This document shows, in pieces, positions 50,200 to 59,091 of a DNA stretch of 64,000 nt; within the stretch, counting starts at the first letter, position 1, and each line of letters opens with the position of its first letter. Position numbers and translations under genes: made by a program. Source of the DNA: Pelolinea sp. Lineage in GTDB: Bacteria > Chloroflexota > Anaerolineae > Anaerolineales > Anaerolineaceae. Below the pieces are notes generated by a model, which saw only the letters and a program-made list of their open reading frames with translations, had not been told where the DNA came from and made no database searches. The stretch covers positions 62,001 to 126,000 of the forward strand of contig JAAZOD010000010.1 in the NCBI GenBank assembly GCA_012797975.1. Reading direction: 5' to 3'.

Positions 50200-51987
50200 A
50201 TGGAAAACGAGAAAAAAGAACGTTACGAAGATTCACACCTGTACAAGGTGCGCCATTCGACTGCCCACATCATGGCATCTGCCGTGCTGGAAAGATTCCC
50301 CAACGCCAAGATCGCCATCGGTCCTGCCATCGACACCGGCTTTTACTATGATTTTGATCTGCCCCGCCCGCTCACCCCGGAAGACCTGGATGAGATTGAA
50401 GCGCGCATGCGCAAGCTGATCAAGGAACACATCCGTTTTGACAAAAAGGTCATCACGGCTGAAGAAGGCAAGCAGATCTTCCATGATCAGCCCTATAAAC
50501 TGGAGCTGATCGAGGACCTTGAAAAGGGCCAGTTCGACGAGCATGGCAACCCGGTAAGCGAGAAATTGGAACTTTCCACCTACACCAGCGGAGCTTTCAC
50601 CGACCTGTGCCGCGGGCCGCACGTGGCGGATACCTCGGAGATCAACCCTTCCGCCGTCAAGCTGCTCAATGTGGCCGGGGCTTACTGGCGCGGCGACGAG
50701 AAGCGCGCTATGCTGCAGCGCATCTACGGAACCGCGTGGGAAAACCCCGAGGACCTGAAAGCGTACCTTGACCTGCTGGAAGAGGCCAAGAAACGCGATC
50801 ACCGCAAACTGGGCAAGGAACTGGAACTCTTCAGCTCGGTTGATGAAGTTGGAGCCGGCCTCATCCTGTGGCACCCGAACGGCGCCAAGATCCGCAAGAT
50901 CATCGAAGACTACTGGCGTGACGAGCATGAAAAAGCCGATTACGACTTCGTTTACACCCCACATATCGGCAAAGCGCAGCTTTGGCAGACCTCAGAACAT
51001 TTGGGGTTCTACAAAGAGAACATGTACTCCCCCATCGACATCGAAGGACAGGAATATTATCTCAAACCGATGAACTGCCCCTTTCACCTGCACATCTACA
51101 AAAGCAAGATCCGCTCGTACAAAGAACTGCCGGTGCGCTATGCCGAAACCGGAACGGTCTACCGCTACGAACGCAGCGGTGTGCTGCACGGCCTGCTGCG
51201 CGTGCGCGGCTTCACCCAGGACGATGCCCATCATTTCTGCTCACCCGAACAGATGCCGCAGGAGATCGATTTTGTGCTGAACTTCTGCTTGAAGATGCTG
51301 CGCGCATTCGGGTTCAATGAATTCACCGCATATCTCAGCACCCGCCCGGCAAAAGCCGTGGGCGATCCCGCACGCTGGAAAGACGCGGAGGCCGCCCTGG
51401 AAGCATCCTTGAAGCGCGCCGGCATTGCTTATGACATCGACGAAGGCGGCGGTGCGTTCTACGGTCCAAAGATCGACTTGAAGATCAAAGACGCCCTGCA
51501 ACGCGAATGGCAGCTTTCAACCATCCAGTTCGATTTCAACGAACCTGAAAAGTTCGATCTCACCTACATTGGAGAGGATGGCGAACCGCACCGTCCCTAT
51601 ATGGTCCATCGTGCTCTGCTGGGCAGTCTGGAACGTTTCTTTGGCGTACTGATCGAACACTATGCCGGTGCTTTTCCGGTGTGGTTGATGCCCGTACAAG
51701 CCATGATCATCCCCATCGCCGACCGGCACATGGACTATGCACTGGAATTGAAGAAAACCATCCGCGAAGCCGGAATCCATGTGAAAGTGGATGACCGCAG
51801 CGAACGCATGAACGCCAAGATCCGTGATGCGCAGAATCAGAAGATACCCTACATGCTGATCGTTGGTGATCAGGAAATGGAGAACAAACAGGTATCGCTG
51901 CGCTTGCGCAACGGGGAGAACCCGGGCGCCATTGAACTGGCCGCCTTTCTCGAACGGGCGCACATGGAGATCGACGCAAAGATATAG
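50200..51987 (+). CDS. thrS: Threonyl-tRNA synthetase (without N-terminal TGS domain)
   Basis: A 595-residue class II synthetase. It begins directly with the editing domain: RHSTAHIMASAVLERFPNAKIAIGPAIDTGFYYDF, then TDLCRGPHVADTSEI. The catalytic domain contains LKPMNCPFHLHIYKSKIRSYKELPVRYAETGTVYRYERSG (zinc Cys, motif 2), QDDAHHFC and PYMVHRALLGSLERFFGVLIEHYAGAFP (last zinc His, motif 3). The anticodon domain ends the protein. The TGS domain of about 60 residues found in E. coli ThrRS is missing. GGAGG lies seven bases before the ATG. Regulated by the T-box in front. First gene of the thrS-infC-rpmI-rplT cluster. Confidence 0.97.
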   Translation: MENEKKERYEDSHLYKVRHSTAHIMASAVLERFPNAKIAIGPAIDTGFYYDFDLPRPLTPEDLDEIEARMRKLIKEHIRFDKKVITAEEGKQIFHDQPYKLELIEDLEKGQFDEHGNPVSEKLELSTYTSGAFTDLCRGPHVADTSEINPSAVKLLNVAGAYWRGDEKRAMLQRIYGTAWENPEDLKAYLDLLEEAKKRDHRKLGKELELFSSVDEVGAGLILWHPNGAKIRKIIEDYWRDEHEKADYDFVYTPHIGKAQLWQTSEHLGFYKENMYSPIDIEGQEYYLKPMNCPFHLHIYKSKIRSYKELPVRYAETGTVYRYERSGVLHGLLRVRGFTQDDAHHFCSPEQMPQEIDFVLNFCLKMLRAFGFNEFTAYLSTRPAKAVGDPARWKDAEAALEASLKRAGIAYDIDEGGGAFYGPKIDLKIKDALQREWQLSTIQFDFNEPEKFDLTYIGEDGEPHRPYMVHRALLGSLERFFGVLIEHYAGAFPVWLMPVQAMIIPIADRHMDYALELKKTIREAGIHVKVDDRSERMNAKIRDAQNQKIPYMLIVGDQEMENKQVSLRLRNGENPGAIELAAFLERAHMEIDAKI

Positions 51988-51999
51988 AAAGGGATACAC

Positions 52000-52033
52000 G
52001 CCAGCAGCAGGAGGAAGAATTTCTGCTGCTGGC
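52000..52033 (+). other. Stem-loop between thrS and infC
   Basis: An 11-bp perfect stem (GCCAGCAGCAG / CTGCTGCTGGC; 52000-52010 and 52023-52033) with a 12-nt purine-rich loop, not followed by a T-run. It may be an mRNA-processing or stabilising element; a weak terminator is also possible. Confidence 0.5.
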
Positions 52034-52143
52034 AATGTCTGCCTGTCATTAATGAAACCACCACAGATAGCTTTTTGCTGTTGACTTGTGTTTTCAATGT
52101 ATGGTAATATCAAACCATTGAAAGGAAGAAAGGAGTTTTTCAT

Positions 52144-52665
52144 ATAGCTACTTCAGACGTTCGAGCAAATGAGGACATTCGGTCAGCGACCCTTCGCTTG
52201 ATCGACCAAAACGGGGAAAATGTTGGTGTCGTTCCCAGAGAAAAAGCGCTGCAAATGGCACGCGAAGCCAATCTTGACCTGGTGGAAGTCGCACCCAATG
52301 CCGAGCCGCCAGTTTGCAAGATTCTCGATCTGGGAAAATATCTGTACGAGCAAAATAAAAAGGAACGCCAGGCACGCAAAGCCCAAACCAAAATTGAGAT
52401 CAAAGAGATCCGTCTGCGACCAAAGACCAACGAGCACCATCGCAGCTTCAAAGTGGATGATGCGCGCGGTTGGTTGGAACACGGCATGAAAGTGCTGGTG
52501 ACCATCCGCTTCCGCGGTCGCGAAGTCACCTACCCTGAAATCGCTCTGGAAGATCTGAAAGAGATCGCCAAAGATCTGATGGATGTGGCAGTGATCGAGA
52601 AAGCGCCTGCCATGGAAGGCCGTTCCATGAACATGCTGCTCGCTCCGCAAAAACAATCCAAATAA
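52144..52665 (+). CDS. infC: Translation initiation factor IF-3, AUA start codon
   Basis: A 173-residue IF-3. The N-domain is VRANEDIRSATLRLIDQNGENVGVVP...ALQMAREANLDLVEVAPNAEPPVCKILD. The linker KYLYEQNKKERQARKAQ leads to the C-domain, with KEIRLRPKTNEHH and VTIRFRGREVTYPEIA. Family homology runs upstream of the first TTG (52198) to an in-frame ATA at 52144, eight bases after AGGAG. No ATG, GTG or TTG lies between. infC starts with rare AUU-type codons in several bacteria, because IF-3 rejects such starts and so limits its own synthesis. Confidence 0.92.
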   Translation: MATSDVRANEDIRSATLRLIDQNGENVGVVPREKALQMAREANLDLVEVAPNAEPPVCKILDLGKYLYEQNKKERQARKAQTKIEIKEIRLRPKTNEHHRSFKVDDARGWLEHGMKVLVTIRFRGREVTYPEIALEDLKEIAKDLMDVAVIEKAPAMEGRSMNMLLAPQKQSK

Positions 52666-52766
52666 CCGAAAATCTTTTCCTGCCTTTATTGGCAAATTGA
52701 GGTTTTTCCAGTATAATGGACGCTTGCCTTACTTAAGGAGTATTTAATTTTTTAAGGAGAAAAGCT

Positions 52767-53003
52767 GTGCCGCGAAAAGCTAAAACCACAAAATATAAGA
52801 TGAAGACGCACAAAGCAACAGCCAAGAGATTCCGTGCAACGGGTTCTGGCAAGCTTTTGCGCACCAAAGGCGGAAAAAGCCATCTTCGCTTCAACACTTC
52901 CAAGCGCACCAAAGCGCAATTCACCGAGATGATCCCGGTGGAAGGGAAGAGTTATCAGAAACGCGTGAAGAGACTTGCGCCCTATATTGACAAGAACAAT
53001 TAA
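52767..53003 (+). CDS. rpmI: Ribosomal protein L35
   Basis: A 78-residue basic protein: PRKAKTTKYKMKTHKATAKRFRATGSGKLLR is the L35 signature. The start is GTG at 52767 after AAGGAG. The C-terminus (FTEMIPVEGKSYQKRVKRLAPYIDKNN) is slightly longer than usual. It lies between infC and rplT in the conserved order. Confidence 0.96.
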   Translation: MPRKAKTTKYKMKTHKATAKRFRATGSGKLLRTKGGKSHLRFNTSKRTKAQFTEMIPVEGKSYQKRVKRLAPYIDKNN

Positions 53004-53013
53004 TCCATCGTAG

Positions 53014-53070
53014 TTTGCGGCTGCTGGGTGTTCACAACTGGTGTAAAACCGACGCCCAGGGGTTTGCAAA
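53014..53070 (+). promoter_or_regulatory. Candidate L20-responsive leader in front of rplT
   Basis: An outer helix TTTGC (53014-53018) / GCAAA (53066-53070) encloses CTGGGTG (53024-53030) / CGCCCAG (53053-53059). The outer strand overlaps the rplT Shine-Dalgarno (AAAGGAG, 53068-53074), so folding would mask it. L20 represses its own operon by binding an rRNA-like fold in other bacteria; that this is such a site is an inference. Confidence 0.4.
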
Positions 53071-53079
53071 GGAGAGAAA

Positions 53080-53433
53080 ATGACCCGTGTAAAAAATGGT
53101 CCAAGCCGGACCATGCATCATAAAAAAGTATTAAAGATAACCAAAGGTCAGTTTGGCACTCGCTCGCGACTGTACAGGCGTGCGAATGAAGCCATGCTGA
53201 AAAGTTTATGGTATGCCACCCGCGATCGTCGCGTGCGCAAGCGCGATTTGCGGAAACTTTGGATCACCCGTATCAACGCAGCTTCCCGCCAAAACGGGAT
53301 CAGCTACAGCCGTTTGATCAGCGCCATGAAGAAAGCCAATATCACCTTGAATCGCAAGATGCTGGCAGATCTGGCAGTTCGTGATCCACAAGCGTTCGCG
53401 GCTGTTGTCGAAAAGGCAAAAGCAGCCATCTAG
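53080..53433 (+). CDS. rplT: Ribosomal protein L20
   Basis: A 117-residue basic protein: [70 protein letters not shown] is the L20 signature. It binds 23S rRNA early in large-subunit assembly and represses its operon in several bacteria. AAAGGAG precedes the ATG. Confidence 0.97.
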   Translation: MTRVKNGPSRTMHHKKVLKITKGQFGTRSRLYRRANEAMLKSLWYATRDRRVRKRDLRKLWITRINAASRQNGISYSRLISAMKKANITLNRKMLADLAVRDPQAFAAVVEKAKAAI

Positions 53434-53527
53434 TCAGAAAGTCTTCCTTTAAGTAAGCAAATGATGGAGTGGATTCGATCCATTCCATTTTTGTTTTCAT
53501 TTCCAATTTATCCATTAAAATGAATGC

Positions 53528-54097
53528 ATGGATACCTCCGCTCAAGTTTTCTATGAATCGCTGTTCCACGAAGGCAATACCCTGCAGCTTGTGCAGGGCG
53601 ACCTTACGCTGGAACATGTGGATGCCATCGTGAACGCCGCCAACCGCCATCTGCAGCATGGGGGCGGAGTGGCAGGTGCCATTGCGCGTGCGGGCGGAAA
53701 AACCATCCAGCAGGAGAGCGACGAATGGGTGCGCAAGCATGGTCCCATCACACATGCCAGGCCGGCCTATACGCATGCCGGCACGCTCGATTGCCGTTAC
53801 GTCATTCATGCGGTCGGACCTATCTGGGGGGAAGGTGACGAGGAATTCAAACTGCGCGAGACCATCCGCGGCTGTTTCCTTCTGGCAGAAGAACTGGCCG
53901 TGCAATCCATTGCCTTTCCAGCCATCTCCACCGGCATCTACGGTTTTCCCATTCGAAAAGCCGCTCCTGTTTTTAAAGAAGAGCTTTTCCGCTTTCTTGA
54001 AAAAAATCCGCAAACCAGGGTGCATGTGGTGCGCATGGTTCTGCACGACACGGAAGCATTGCTCACCTTCCTGGATGAATTCCGAAGAACGGATTGA
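53528..54097 (+). CDS. Macrodomain protein (MacroD-type ADP-ribose hydrolase)
   Basis: A 189-residue macrodomain. LVQGDLTLEHVDAIVNAANRHLQHGGGVAGAIARAGG (about 21-57) holds the NAAN and GGGVAGAI motifs that bind ADP-ribose. YVIHAVGPIW and AFPAISTGIYGFPIRKAA give the second loop. The Asn and Asp/Gly catalytic arrangement fits MacroD-type enzymes, which remove ADP-ribose from proteins or hydrolyse O-acetyl-ADP-ribose. There is no Shine-Dalgarno. A TAAAAT (53516-53521) ends six bases before the ATG, suggesting a leaderless mRNA. The next gene overlaps or abuts the stop. Confidence 0.92.
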   Translation: MDTSAQVFYESLFHEGNTLQLVQGDLTLEHVDAIVNAANRHLQHGGGVAGAIARAGGKTIQQESDEWVRKHGPITHARPAYTHAGTLDCRYVIHAVGPIWGEGDEEFKLRETIRGCFLLAEELAVQSIAFPAISTGIYGFPIRKAAPVFKEELFRFLEKNPQTRVHVVRMVLHDTEALLTFLDEFRRTD

Positions 54098-54105
54098 GCC
54101 AGATC

Positions 54106-54867
54106 ATGCTTACTTCCATGCAGAATTCCAAGATCCAGTGGGTGCGCACCCTGCTTGCCCACAAGAAAGAACGCCATCAGGAAAAAGCATTCGTCTGTGA
54201 GGGGATCCGGCTGGCAGAAGAAGCCATCCGGCATCAGCAGCGGCCGCTCCTGGCTTTTTACAGCTCCGCTTTGACCGAGCGCGGGAAAGCGCTGCTGGAA
54301 CAATGTGATTGTGAAAAACTGGAAGTGGCGGCTGAACTGCTGGACAGGATCTCAGCCACAGAAACCTCCCAGGGCTTGCTCCTCGTGATCCCCTTTCCTG
54401 AAATTTCCTTTCCAGAGCAAATCAATTGCTGCATGGTGCTGGATGGGATCCAGGACCCCGGAAATTTTGGAACCATCCTGCGCGCCGCAGCGGCTTTCGG
54501 GCTGCAGAGTCTTCTGTATACTTCCGGCTGCGTGGACCCTTATTCGCCCAAGGTGGTGCGCTCAGCCATGGGGGCACATTTTCAACTCCCCCTTCGCCAA
54601 ACCAACCCCGCAGAGATCGAGGTGCTAGCACAGAACACCCACCTGTACCTTGCCGAAGCGCAATCTGGAATTCCCTGCTGGCAGGCAGATCTGCGCCAGC
54701 CCATCACCGTTGTGATCGGTAGCGAGGCATTTGGCATCGCGCAATCCATCCGGCAGCTTCCCCATCAAAATCTACTCATCCCCATGCCGGGAGCGATGGA
54801 AAGTTTGAACGCGGCCATGTCAGCCAATATTCTGCTGTATGAGATCGCGCGCCAGAGGTCGGCATGA
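54106..54867 (+). CDS. TrmH/SpoU-family RNA 2'-O-methyltransferase
   Basis: A 253-residue SPOUT methyltransferase. LTSMQNSKIQWVRTLLAHKKERHQEKAFVCEGIRLAEEAI is the substrate-binding N-domain. The knotted domain carries VLDGIQDPGNFGTILRAAAAFGLQSLLY (motif 1), TVVIGSEAFGIAQ (motif 2) and IPMPGAMESLNAAMSANILLYEI (motif 3). It methylates a ribose in rRNA or tRNA. The start may be the ATG at 54106 or the TTG at 54094 that overlaps the stop of the macrodomain gene. Its end overlaps the next ATG by 4 nt, so the three genes form one unit. Confidence 0.92.
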   Translation: MLTSMQNSKIQWVRTLLAHKKERHQEKAFVCEGIRLAEEAIRHQQRPLLAFYSSALTERGKALLEQCDCEKLEVAAELLDRISATETSQGLLLVIPFPEISFPEQINCCMVLDGIQDPGNFGTILRAAAAFGLQSLLYTSGCVDPYSPKVVRSAMGAHFQLPLRQTNPAEIEVLAQNTHLYLAEAQSGIPCWQADLRQPITVVIGSEAFGIAQSIRQLPHQNLLIPMPGAMESLNAAMSANILLYEIARQRSA

Positions 54868-56081
54868 GAATCCGCTCCATCACCTATTTCTTTGACCCGG
54901 CCCGGCTTTCACCCAAAACTGCGTTGCACTCGATCGACATCCACCGCGATGCCCTGCAAGAGAATCTCTCTTCCGCCGGTTATGCGGTGCAAAGTGTGCG
55001 GCTGGCAACCACCCCTTTTCCGCGCTGGCTGGACGTGCAGAATGAGCAAAAAGTTTGTGAGAACATCCGCGATCTGTGCAGTCTTGTGCAGGGTGCAAGT
55101 TTCGATTACCTTTCGCTGGGCCCCTGCCGCATGCACGATGGAGCGATGGAATCGCTCATCCCTTCCCTGCTATCTTTGTCGGATATCCTCTTTGTCAGTA
55201 TGCAACTTTCCGATCTGCAGGATGGAGTTTCCCTGCCCGATATCCGTGCCTGTGCCAGGGTGATCAAGCAGAATGCAGGTATCCAAGCCGATGGTTTTGC
55301 CAATTTGCGGTTTGCGGGGCTGGCAAACTGCAAACCTTTTACCCCCTTCTTTCCGGCGGCTTACGGTGAAGACGGAGCGTTCGCCTTTTCCCTGGCCATG
55401 GAATGTGCGGATTGCGCGTTGCAAGCTTTTACACAGGCCGCGCACATTCCCGGCGGCTGCCAATCACTGATCGCCACCCTGGAAGAACAGGCGCGCACGA
55501 TCGAAGCGATCATCGAGAAATCCTCCCTCCGCTCTGCTCCTGTCTTTCAGGGTTTCGATTTCTCCCTGGCGCCTTATCCTGAAGAATGGTGTTCTTTCGG
55601 AAAAGCGCTGGAAGCCATGGGGGTATCGCGCATCGGATCCGCAGGAAGTCTGGCGGCCGCCGCCATTCTGGCAGGAGCGCTGGATTCGGGCAAATGGAAG
55701 AAAGCCGGTTTCAACGGCTTGATGATGCCAATCCTGGAAGACAATACGCTGGCCGAACGCAGCGGCGCAGGATTCCTCTCCATTTATGATGTCTTGCAGT
55801 ATTCCAGTGTCTGTGGGACAGGATTGGATACCGTCCCATTAGCGGGGGATGTAGAAGAAGAGAAGCTAGAAGCTCTGCTGCTGGATGTGGCAGCATTGGC
55901 GGTGCGGTTGAACAAACCCCTCACCGCCCGGCTCATGCCCATACCGGGCAAAAAGGCCGGGGATGCCATCGAATTCAACTTCCCGTATTTCGCCAAGGGG
56001 AAAGTGCTGGATTATCCTTATTCCGGCATCAGCCGCCCACTCATCGCAGGGGAGAATATTTCAATAAAACCGCGCGGCTAG
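54864..56081 (+). CDS. DUF711 family protein
   Basis: A 405-residue protein that starts RIRSITYFFDPARLSP, with later segments FDYLSLGPCRMHDG, GFANLRFAGLANCKPFTPFFPAAYGEDG, GFDFSLAPYPEEWCSFGKALEAMGVSRIGSAGSLAAAAILAGAL and DTVPLAGDVEEEKLEALLLDVAALAVRLNKPLTARLMPIPGKKAGD. These match DUF711 (UPF0210-related) proteins, which resemble glycyl-radical-like barrels and have no agreed reaction. It overlaps the methyltransferase gene by 4 nt (ATGA) and the convergent parvulin gene by 4 nt at the stop codons. Confidence 0.85.
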   Translation: MRIRSITYFFDPARLSPKTALHSIDIHRDALQENLSSAGYAVQSVRLATTPFPRWLDVQNEQKVCENIRDLCSLVQGASFDYLSLGPCRMHDGAMESLIPSLLSLSDILFVSMQLSDLQDGVSLPDIRACARVIKQNAGIQADGFANLRFAGLANCKPFTPFFPAAYGEDGAFAFSLAMECADCALQAFTQAAHIPGGCQSLIATLEEQARTIEAIIEKSSLRSAPVFQGFDFSLAPYPEEWCSFGKALEAMGVSRIGSAGSLAAAAILAGALDSGKWKKAGFNGLMMPILEDNTLAERSGAGFLSIYDVLQYSSVCGTGLDTVPLAGDVEEEKLEALLLDVAALAVRLNKPLTARLMPIPGKKAGDAIEFNFPYFAKGKVLDYPYSGISRPLIAGENISIKPRG

Positions 56082-56947
56082 ACCAGCACCTCAATGGTTG
56101 AAGAAGCCCAGTGCGCGTCGATCCAATCCTGCACTGCTTTTTCCTGCAACACATGCAACGCATCAGCGCTGAGGGGCTGGCTTTCGTTGCGCTCGATAAC
56201 CTGAATGATGTGAAAACCATAATCGCTTTCGATGACCGTGCTGTATTGCCCGGCGCTCAAACCGAAAGCGGCATCCTCCACCGCCTGCACATACAGATAG
56301 CCACGCGGGAACCATCCCAGATCGCCACCGGTCAGGGCATCATACTGGTTCGCCAGGGTGGCGAAATCGGTGCCCGCCTGCAACTGCTGATAGATGGAAT
56401 CGGCTGTGGCGCGATCACTTACCAGGATCTGGCGGGCGTGCACCTGTGCGGCCGTGGTTGGCACACCGCTGACGATCTTATCGCGCATCCAGGCAGCCGC
56501 CAACTGTCGACGCAAGGTTTGGCGAAAACCGGTTTCATCATAATGATTGGTCTGCAACCAGCTCATGAACTGCTCCGCTCCACCGGCTTGGGCGATCAAT
56601 TCATCAATATGGGTTTGCAGGGTGGCATCATCCACAAAATACCCCTCGCTGCTGGCAGATTGCGCCAGCAGCACCTGCCCCACCAGCTCGGTAAGCACCA
56701 GGTTTACCTGTTCCTCCTCATCCAATTCCTCCCCGGTGGCCGCTTGCGCATCCTTCAGCCGCCATTGTTCATTTTGAAACTCGGCAATGGTGATGCCCGT
56801 GCCATTCACCCGCACCGCCATCGGTTCTTCGGTTGGGGTGGGTGCCGCCACCGTTTCTGTGGGCAACTGCGCTTCTTGGGGATGGCAGGCAGAGAACAGA
56901 AAGGTCAACAAGCTCAACAGGAGTAAAGGAGCAGGTATTTTTTTCAT
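56078..56947 (-). CDS. Parvulin-type peptidyl-prolyl isomerase lipoprotein (PrsA-like)
   Basis: A 289-residue lipoprotein: signal peptide with lipobox FSAC, a Pro/Thr linker, a SurA-like N-terminal helical domain (about 45-160), then a parvulin domain (about 165-270). That domain reads VHARQILVSDRATADSIYQQLQAGTDFATLANQYD, GGDLGWFPRG and ESDYGFHIIQVIE. Such proteins help secreted proteins fold outside the membrane. The stop overlaps the convergent DUF711 gene by 4 nt. Confidence 0.93.
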   Translation of the reverse strand: MKKIPAPLLLLSLLTFLFSACHPQEAQLPTETVAAPTPTEEPMAVRVNGTGITIAEFQNEQWRLKDAQAATGEELDEEEQVNLVLTELVGQVLLAQSASSEGYFVDDATLQTHIDELIAQAGGAEQFMSWLQTNHYDETGFRQTLRRQLAAAWMRDKIVSGVPTTAAQVHARQILVSDRATADSIYQQLQAGTDFATLANQYDALTGGDLGWFPRGYLYVQAVEDAAFGLSAGQYSTVIESDYGFHIIQVIERNESQPLSADALHVLQEKAVQDWIDAHWASSTIEVLV

Positions 56948-56977
56948 AATAGGGCTGATTATAAACGGAAATAAAAA

Positions 56978-57003
56978 AGCCGTAGGGATAAATCCCTACG
57001 GCT
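56978..57003 (-). terminator. Terminator of groESL
   Basis: An 11-bp perfect stem (AGCCGTAGGGA and complement; 56978-56988 and 56993-57003), 4-nt loop, and on the minus strand a TTTTTTATTT tract, 8 nt after the groEL stop. Confidence 0.92.
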
Positions 57004-57010
57004 CATCATG

Positions 57011-58645
57011 CTAATACTCAGGCATGGGTTGCTGTGGAGCTGGTGGGTTCTTCTCGGGGATATCGGTGACGAGGGCTTCGGTTGTAAGGATCATGGCTGC
57101 GATGGAGGTTGCATTCTCCAAGGCACCGCGGGTCACCTTAGCCGGGTCGATCACGCCTTCCTTGACCATATCCACGTACTTCTCAGAAAGGATGTCAAAA
57201 CCGATCTTCTTATTCTTTTCTTTTTCCTGAGATTGATGGACATTCTCGATCACAACAGGTCCGTCAAAACCGGCATTTTCAGAAATCCGTTTCATTGGGA
57301 CATACAAAGCTTTGCGGACAATATTGACACCGGTTTGTTCGTCATCATTGTTCATCTTCAATTCAGACAGCACGTCCACTGCGTTGAGCAGTGCCACACC
57401 ACCGCCAGGCACAATCCCTTCCTCAACGGCTGCACGGGTTGCAGAAAGAGCATCTTCCACACGATGTTTCTTTTCTTTCAGCTCGGTTTCGGTTGCAGCG
57501 CCAACACGGATGATGGCAACTCCGCCGGAGAGCTTGGCAAGCCGTTCTTGCAGTTTTTCACGATCATAATCGCTGGTGGTCTTGTCGATTTCAACGCGGA
57601 TCTGATCAATGCGGGCCTTGATTTCTTTGGAATCACCCTTGCCACCGATGATGGTGGTGTTGTCTTTATCCGATTGAACTTTTTCAGCAGTGCCGAGATC
57701 CTGAACGGTTGCAGTATCCAATTTGCGTCCGGTTTCTTCCGAAATGACGGAAGCGCCGGTCAGAATGGCAATATCCTGCAACATTGCCTTGCGACGGTCG
57801 CCAAAGCCAGGGGCCTTGACAGCCAGAACATTGAGGGTGCTGCGCAGTTTGTTCAAAACAAGGGTAGCCAGTGCCTCACCATCCACGTCCTCAGCAATGA
57901 TGACCAGGTCGCGTTTGCCAACCTGAACCATCTTCTCCAGCAGAGGAAGCATATCCTGTGCGGCAGAGATCTTCTTATCATAGATCAAGATATAGGGGTT
58001 TTCGATGACAGCTTCCATGTGCTCGGCATCGGTCACAAAATAAGCGGAAATGTAACCGCGATCGAACTGCATACCTTCCACATACTCCTGCTCGAATTCC
58101 AAACCCTTGGATTCCTCGACGGTGATGACGCCATCTTTGCCGACTTTATCCATCACATCCGCGATCAGGGTGCCAATCTGGCGATCTTGCGCCGAAATGG
58201 TGGCCACATTCGCGATCTCTTCCTTGGTGGAAATATCGATTGCCTGTGCTTTGATCGCATCGGCCACTTTCTTGGAAGCGGCTTCGATGCCATGTTTCAA
58301 GAGCATGGGGTTTGCCCCGGCTGCCAGAGTCTTCAAGCCTTCGGTGACCATGGCATGCGCCAGAACGGTGGAGGTGGTGGTTCCATCACCGGCGATATCG
58401 TTGGTTTTGGTCGCTGCTTCTTTCAATAATTGGGCGCCCATATTCTCAAATGGGTCTTCCAATTCAATTTCTTTTGCTACGGTCACACCATCATGGGTGA
58501 TGGTAGGGGAACCGAATTTGCGATCCAGGGCTACATTGCGGCCTTTAGGACCCAGGGTAGTGGCGACGGCTTCTGCCACGACATCAATACCATTGCGCAG
58601 TTTATTTCGCGCATCTTCTCCAAATACAAGTTGCTTTGCTGACAT
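57011..58645 (-). CDS. groEL: Chaperonin GroEL (60 kDa)
   Basis: A 544-residue chaperonin. [44 protein letters not shown] and [14 protein letters not shown] (ATP site with Asp87-type residue), the central [15 protein letters not shown] segment and [11 protein letters not shown] near the end are all standard. The C-terminus is [12 protein letters not shown] instead of the common Gly-Gly-Met repeats. It follows groES by 29 nt. Controlled by the CIRCE element at 59009-59035. Confidence 0.98.
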   Translation of the reverse strand: MSAKQLVFGEDARNKLRNGIDVVAEAVATTLGPKGRNVALDRKFGSPTITHDGVTVAKEIELEDPFENMGAQLLKEAATKTNDIAGDGTTTSTVLAHAMVTEGLKTLAAGANPMLLKHGIEAASKKVADAIKAQAIDISTKEEIANVATISAQDRQIGTLIADVMDKVGKDGVITVEESKGLEFEQEYVEGMQFDRGYISAYFVTDAEHMEAVIENPYILIYDKKISAAQDMLPLLEKMVQVGKRDLVIIAEDVDGEALATLVLNKLRSTLNVLAVKAPGFGDRRKAMLQDIAILTGASVISEETGRKLDTATVQDLGTAEKVQSDKDNTTIIGGKGDSKEIKARIDQIRVEIDKTTSDYDREKLQERLAKLSGGVAIIRVGAATETELKEKKHRVEDALSATRAAVEEGIVPGGGVALLNAVDVLSELKMNNDDEQTGVNIVRKALYVPMKRISENAGFDGPVVIENVHQSQEKEKNKKIGFDILSEKYVDMVKEGVIDPAKVTRGALENATSIAAMILTTEALVTDIPEKNPPAPQQPMPEY

Positions 58646-58674
58646 ACGTATCTCCTTCTTTCGAGATTAATTGA

Positions 58675-58971
58675 TTAGTCTTTGACGATCGCCAGAACGT
58701 CGCTCTCTTTTAGGATCAAGAGCTTCTTCTCATCGATCTTGATTTCGGTGCCGGAATATTTCGCAAAGAGAATGGTATCGCCTTCTTTGACGTCCATCTG
58801 GATGCGTTCACCTTTTTCATCGCGATCACCTGGTCCGACGGAAAGGACGATTCCTTTTTGGGGTTTTTCTTTTGCGGTTTCAGGCAGTACGATGCCCGAG
58901 GCAGTTACATCTTCCCGTTCGATCGGTTCTACAACCAATCGGCTTCCGAGGGGTTTGATATTGAGTGCCAT
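58675..58971 (-). CDS. groES: Co-chaperonin GroES (10 kDa)
   Basis: A 98-residue protein. It begins [39 protein letters not shown], the mobile loop that contacts GroEL, and ends [25 protein letters not shown]. First gene of the groESL operon. AGGAGG precedes the ATG. Confidence 0.97.
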   Translation of the reverse strand: MALNIKPLGSRLVVEPIEREDVTASGIVLPETAKEKPQKGIVLSVGPGDRDEKGERIQMDVKEGDTILFAKYSGTEIKIDEKKLLILKESDVLAIVKD

Positions 58972-59008
58972 ATAAGATCCTCCTGATAGTTTTTATCGAA
59001 TCATCATT

Positions 59009-59035
59009 TTAGCACTCTTTTTCCGAGAGTGCTAA
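59009..59035. promoter_or_regulatory. CIRCE element (HrcA operator)
   Basis: TTAGCACTC (59009-59017), 9 nt, GAGTGCTAA (59027-59035): a perfect match to the CIRCE consensus, between the promoter and groES. HrcA binding here represses groESL until heat shock. No hrcA gene is in the window. Confidence 0.97.
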
Positions 59036-59040
59036 TTTCA

Positions 59041-59069
59041 ATCTTATCTGGCTTTCAAGTGCAAGTCAA
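59041..59069 (-). promoter_or_regulatory. groESL promoter
   Basis: On the minus strand TTGACT (59064-59069), 17 nt, TAAGAT (59041-59046). Transcription would begin just upstream of, or within, the CIRCE element. Confidence 0.8.
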
Positions 59070-59091
59070 GTAAAATCCAGGAAAATTAATA

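Noticed and set aside
57008-58429. Plus-strand frame of 473 codons opposite groEL
   Set aside because: Antisense of a highly conserved gene with strong codon bias; no ribosome-binding site or family features.
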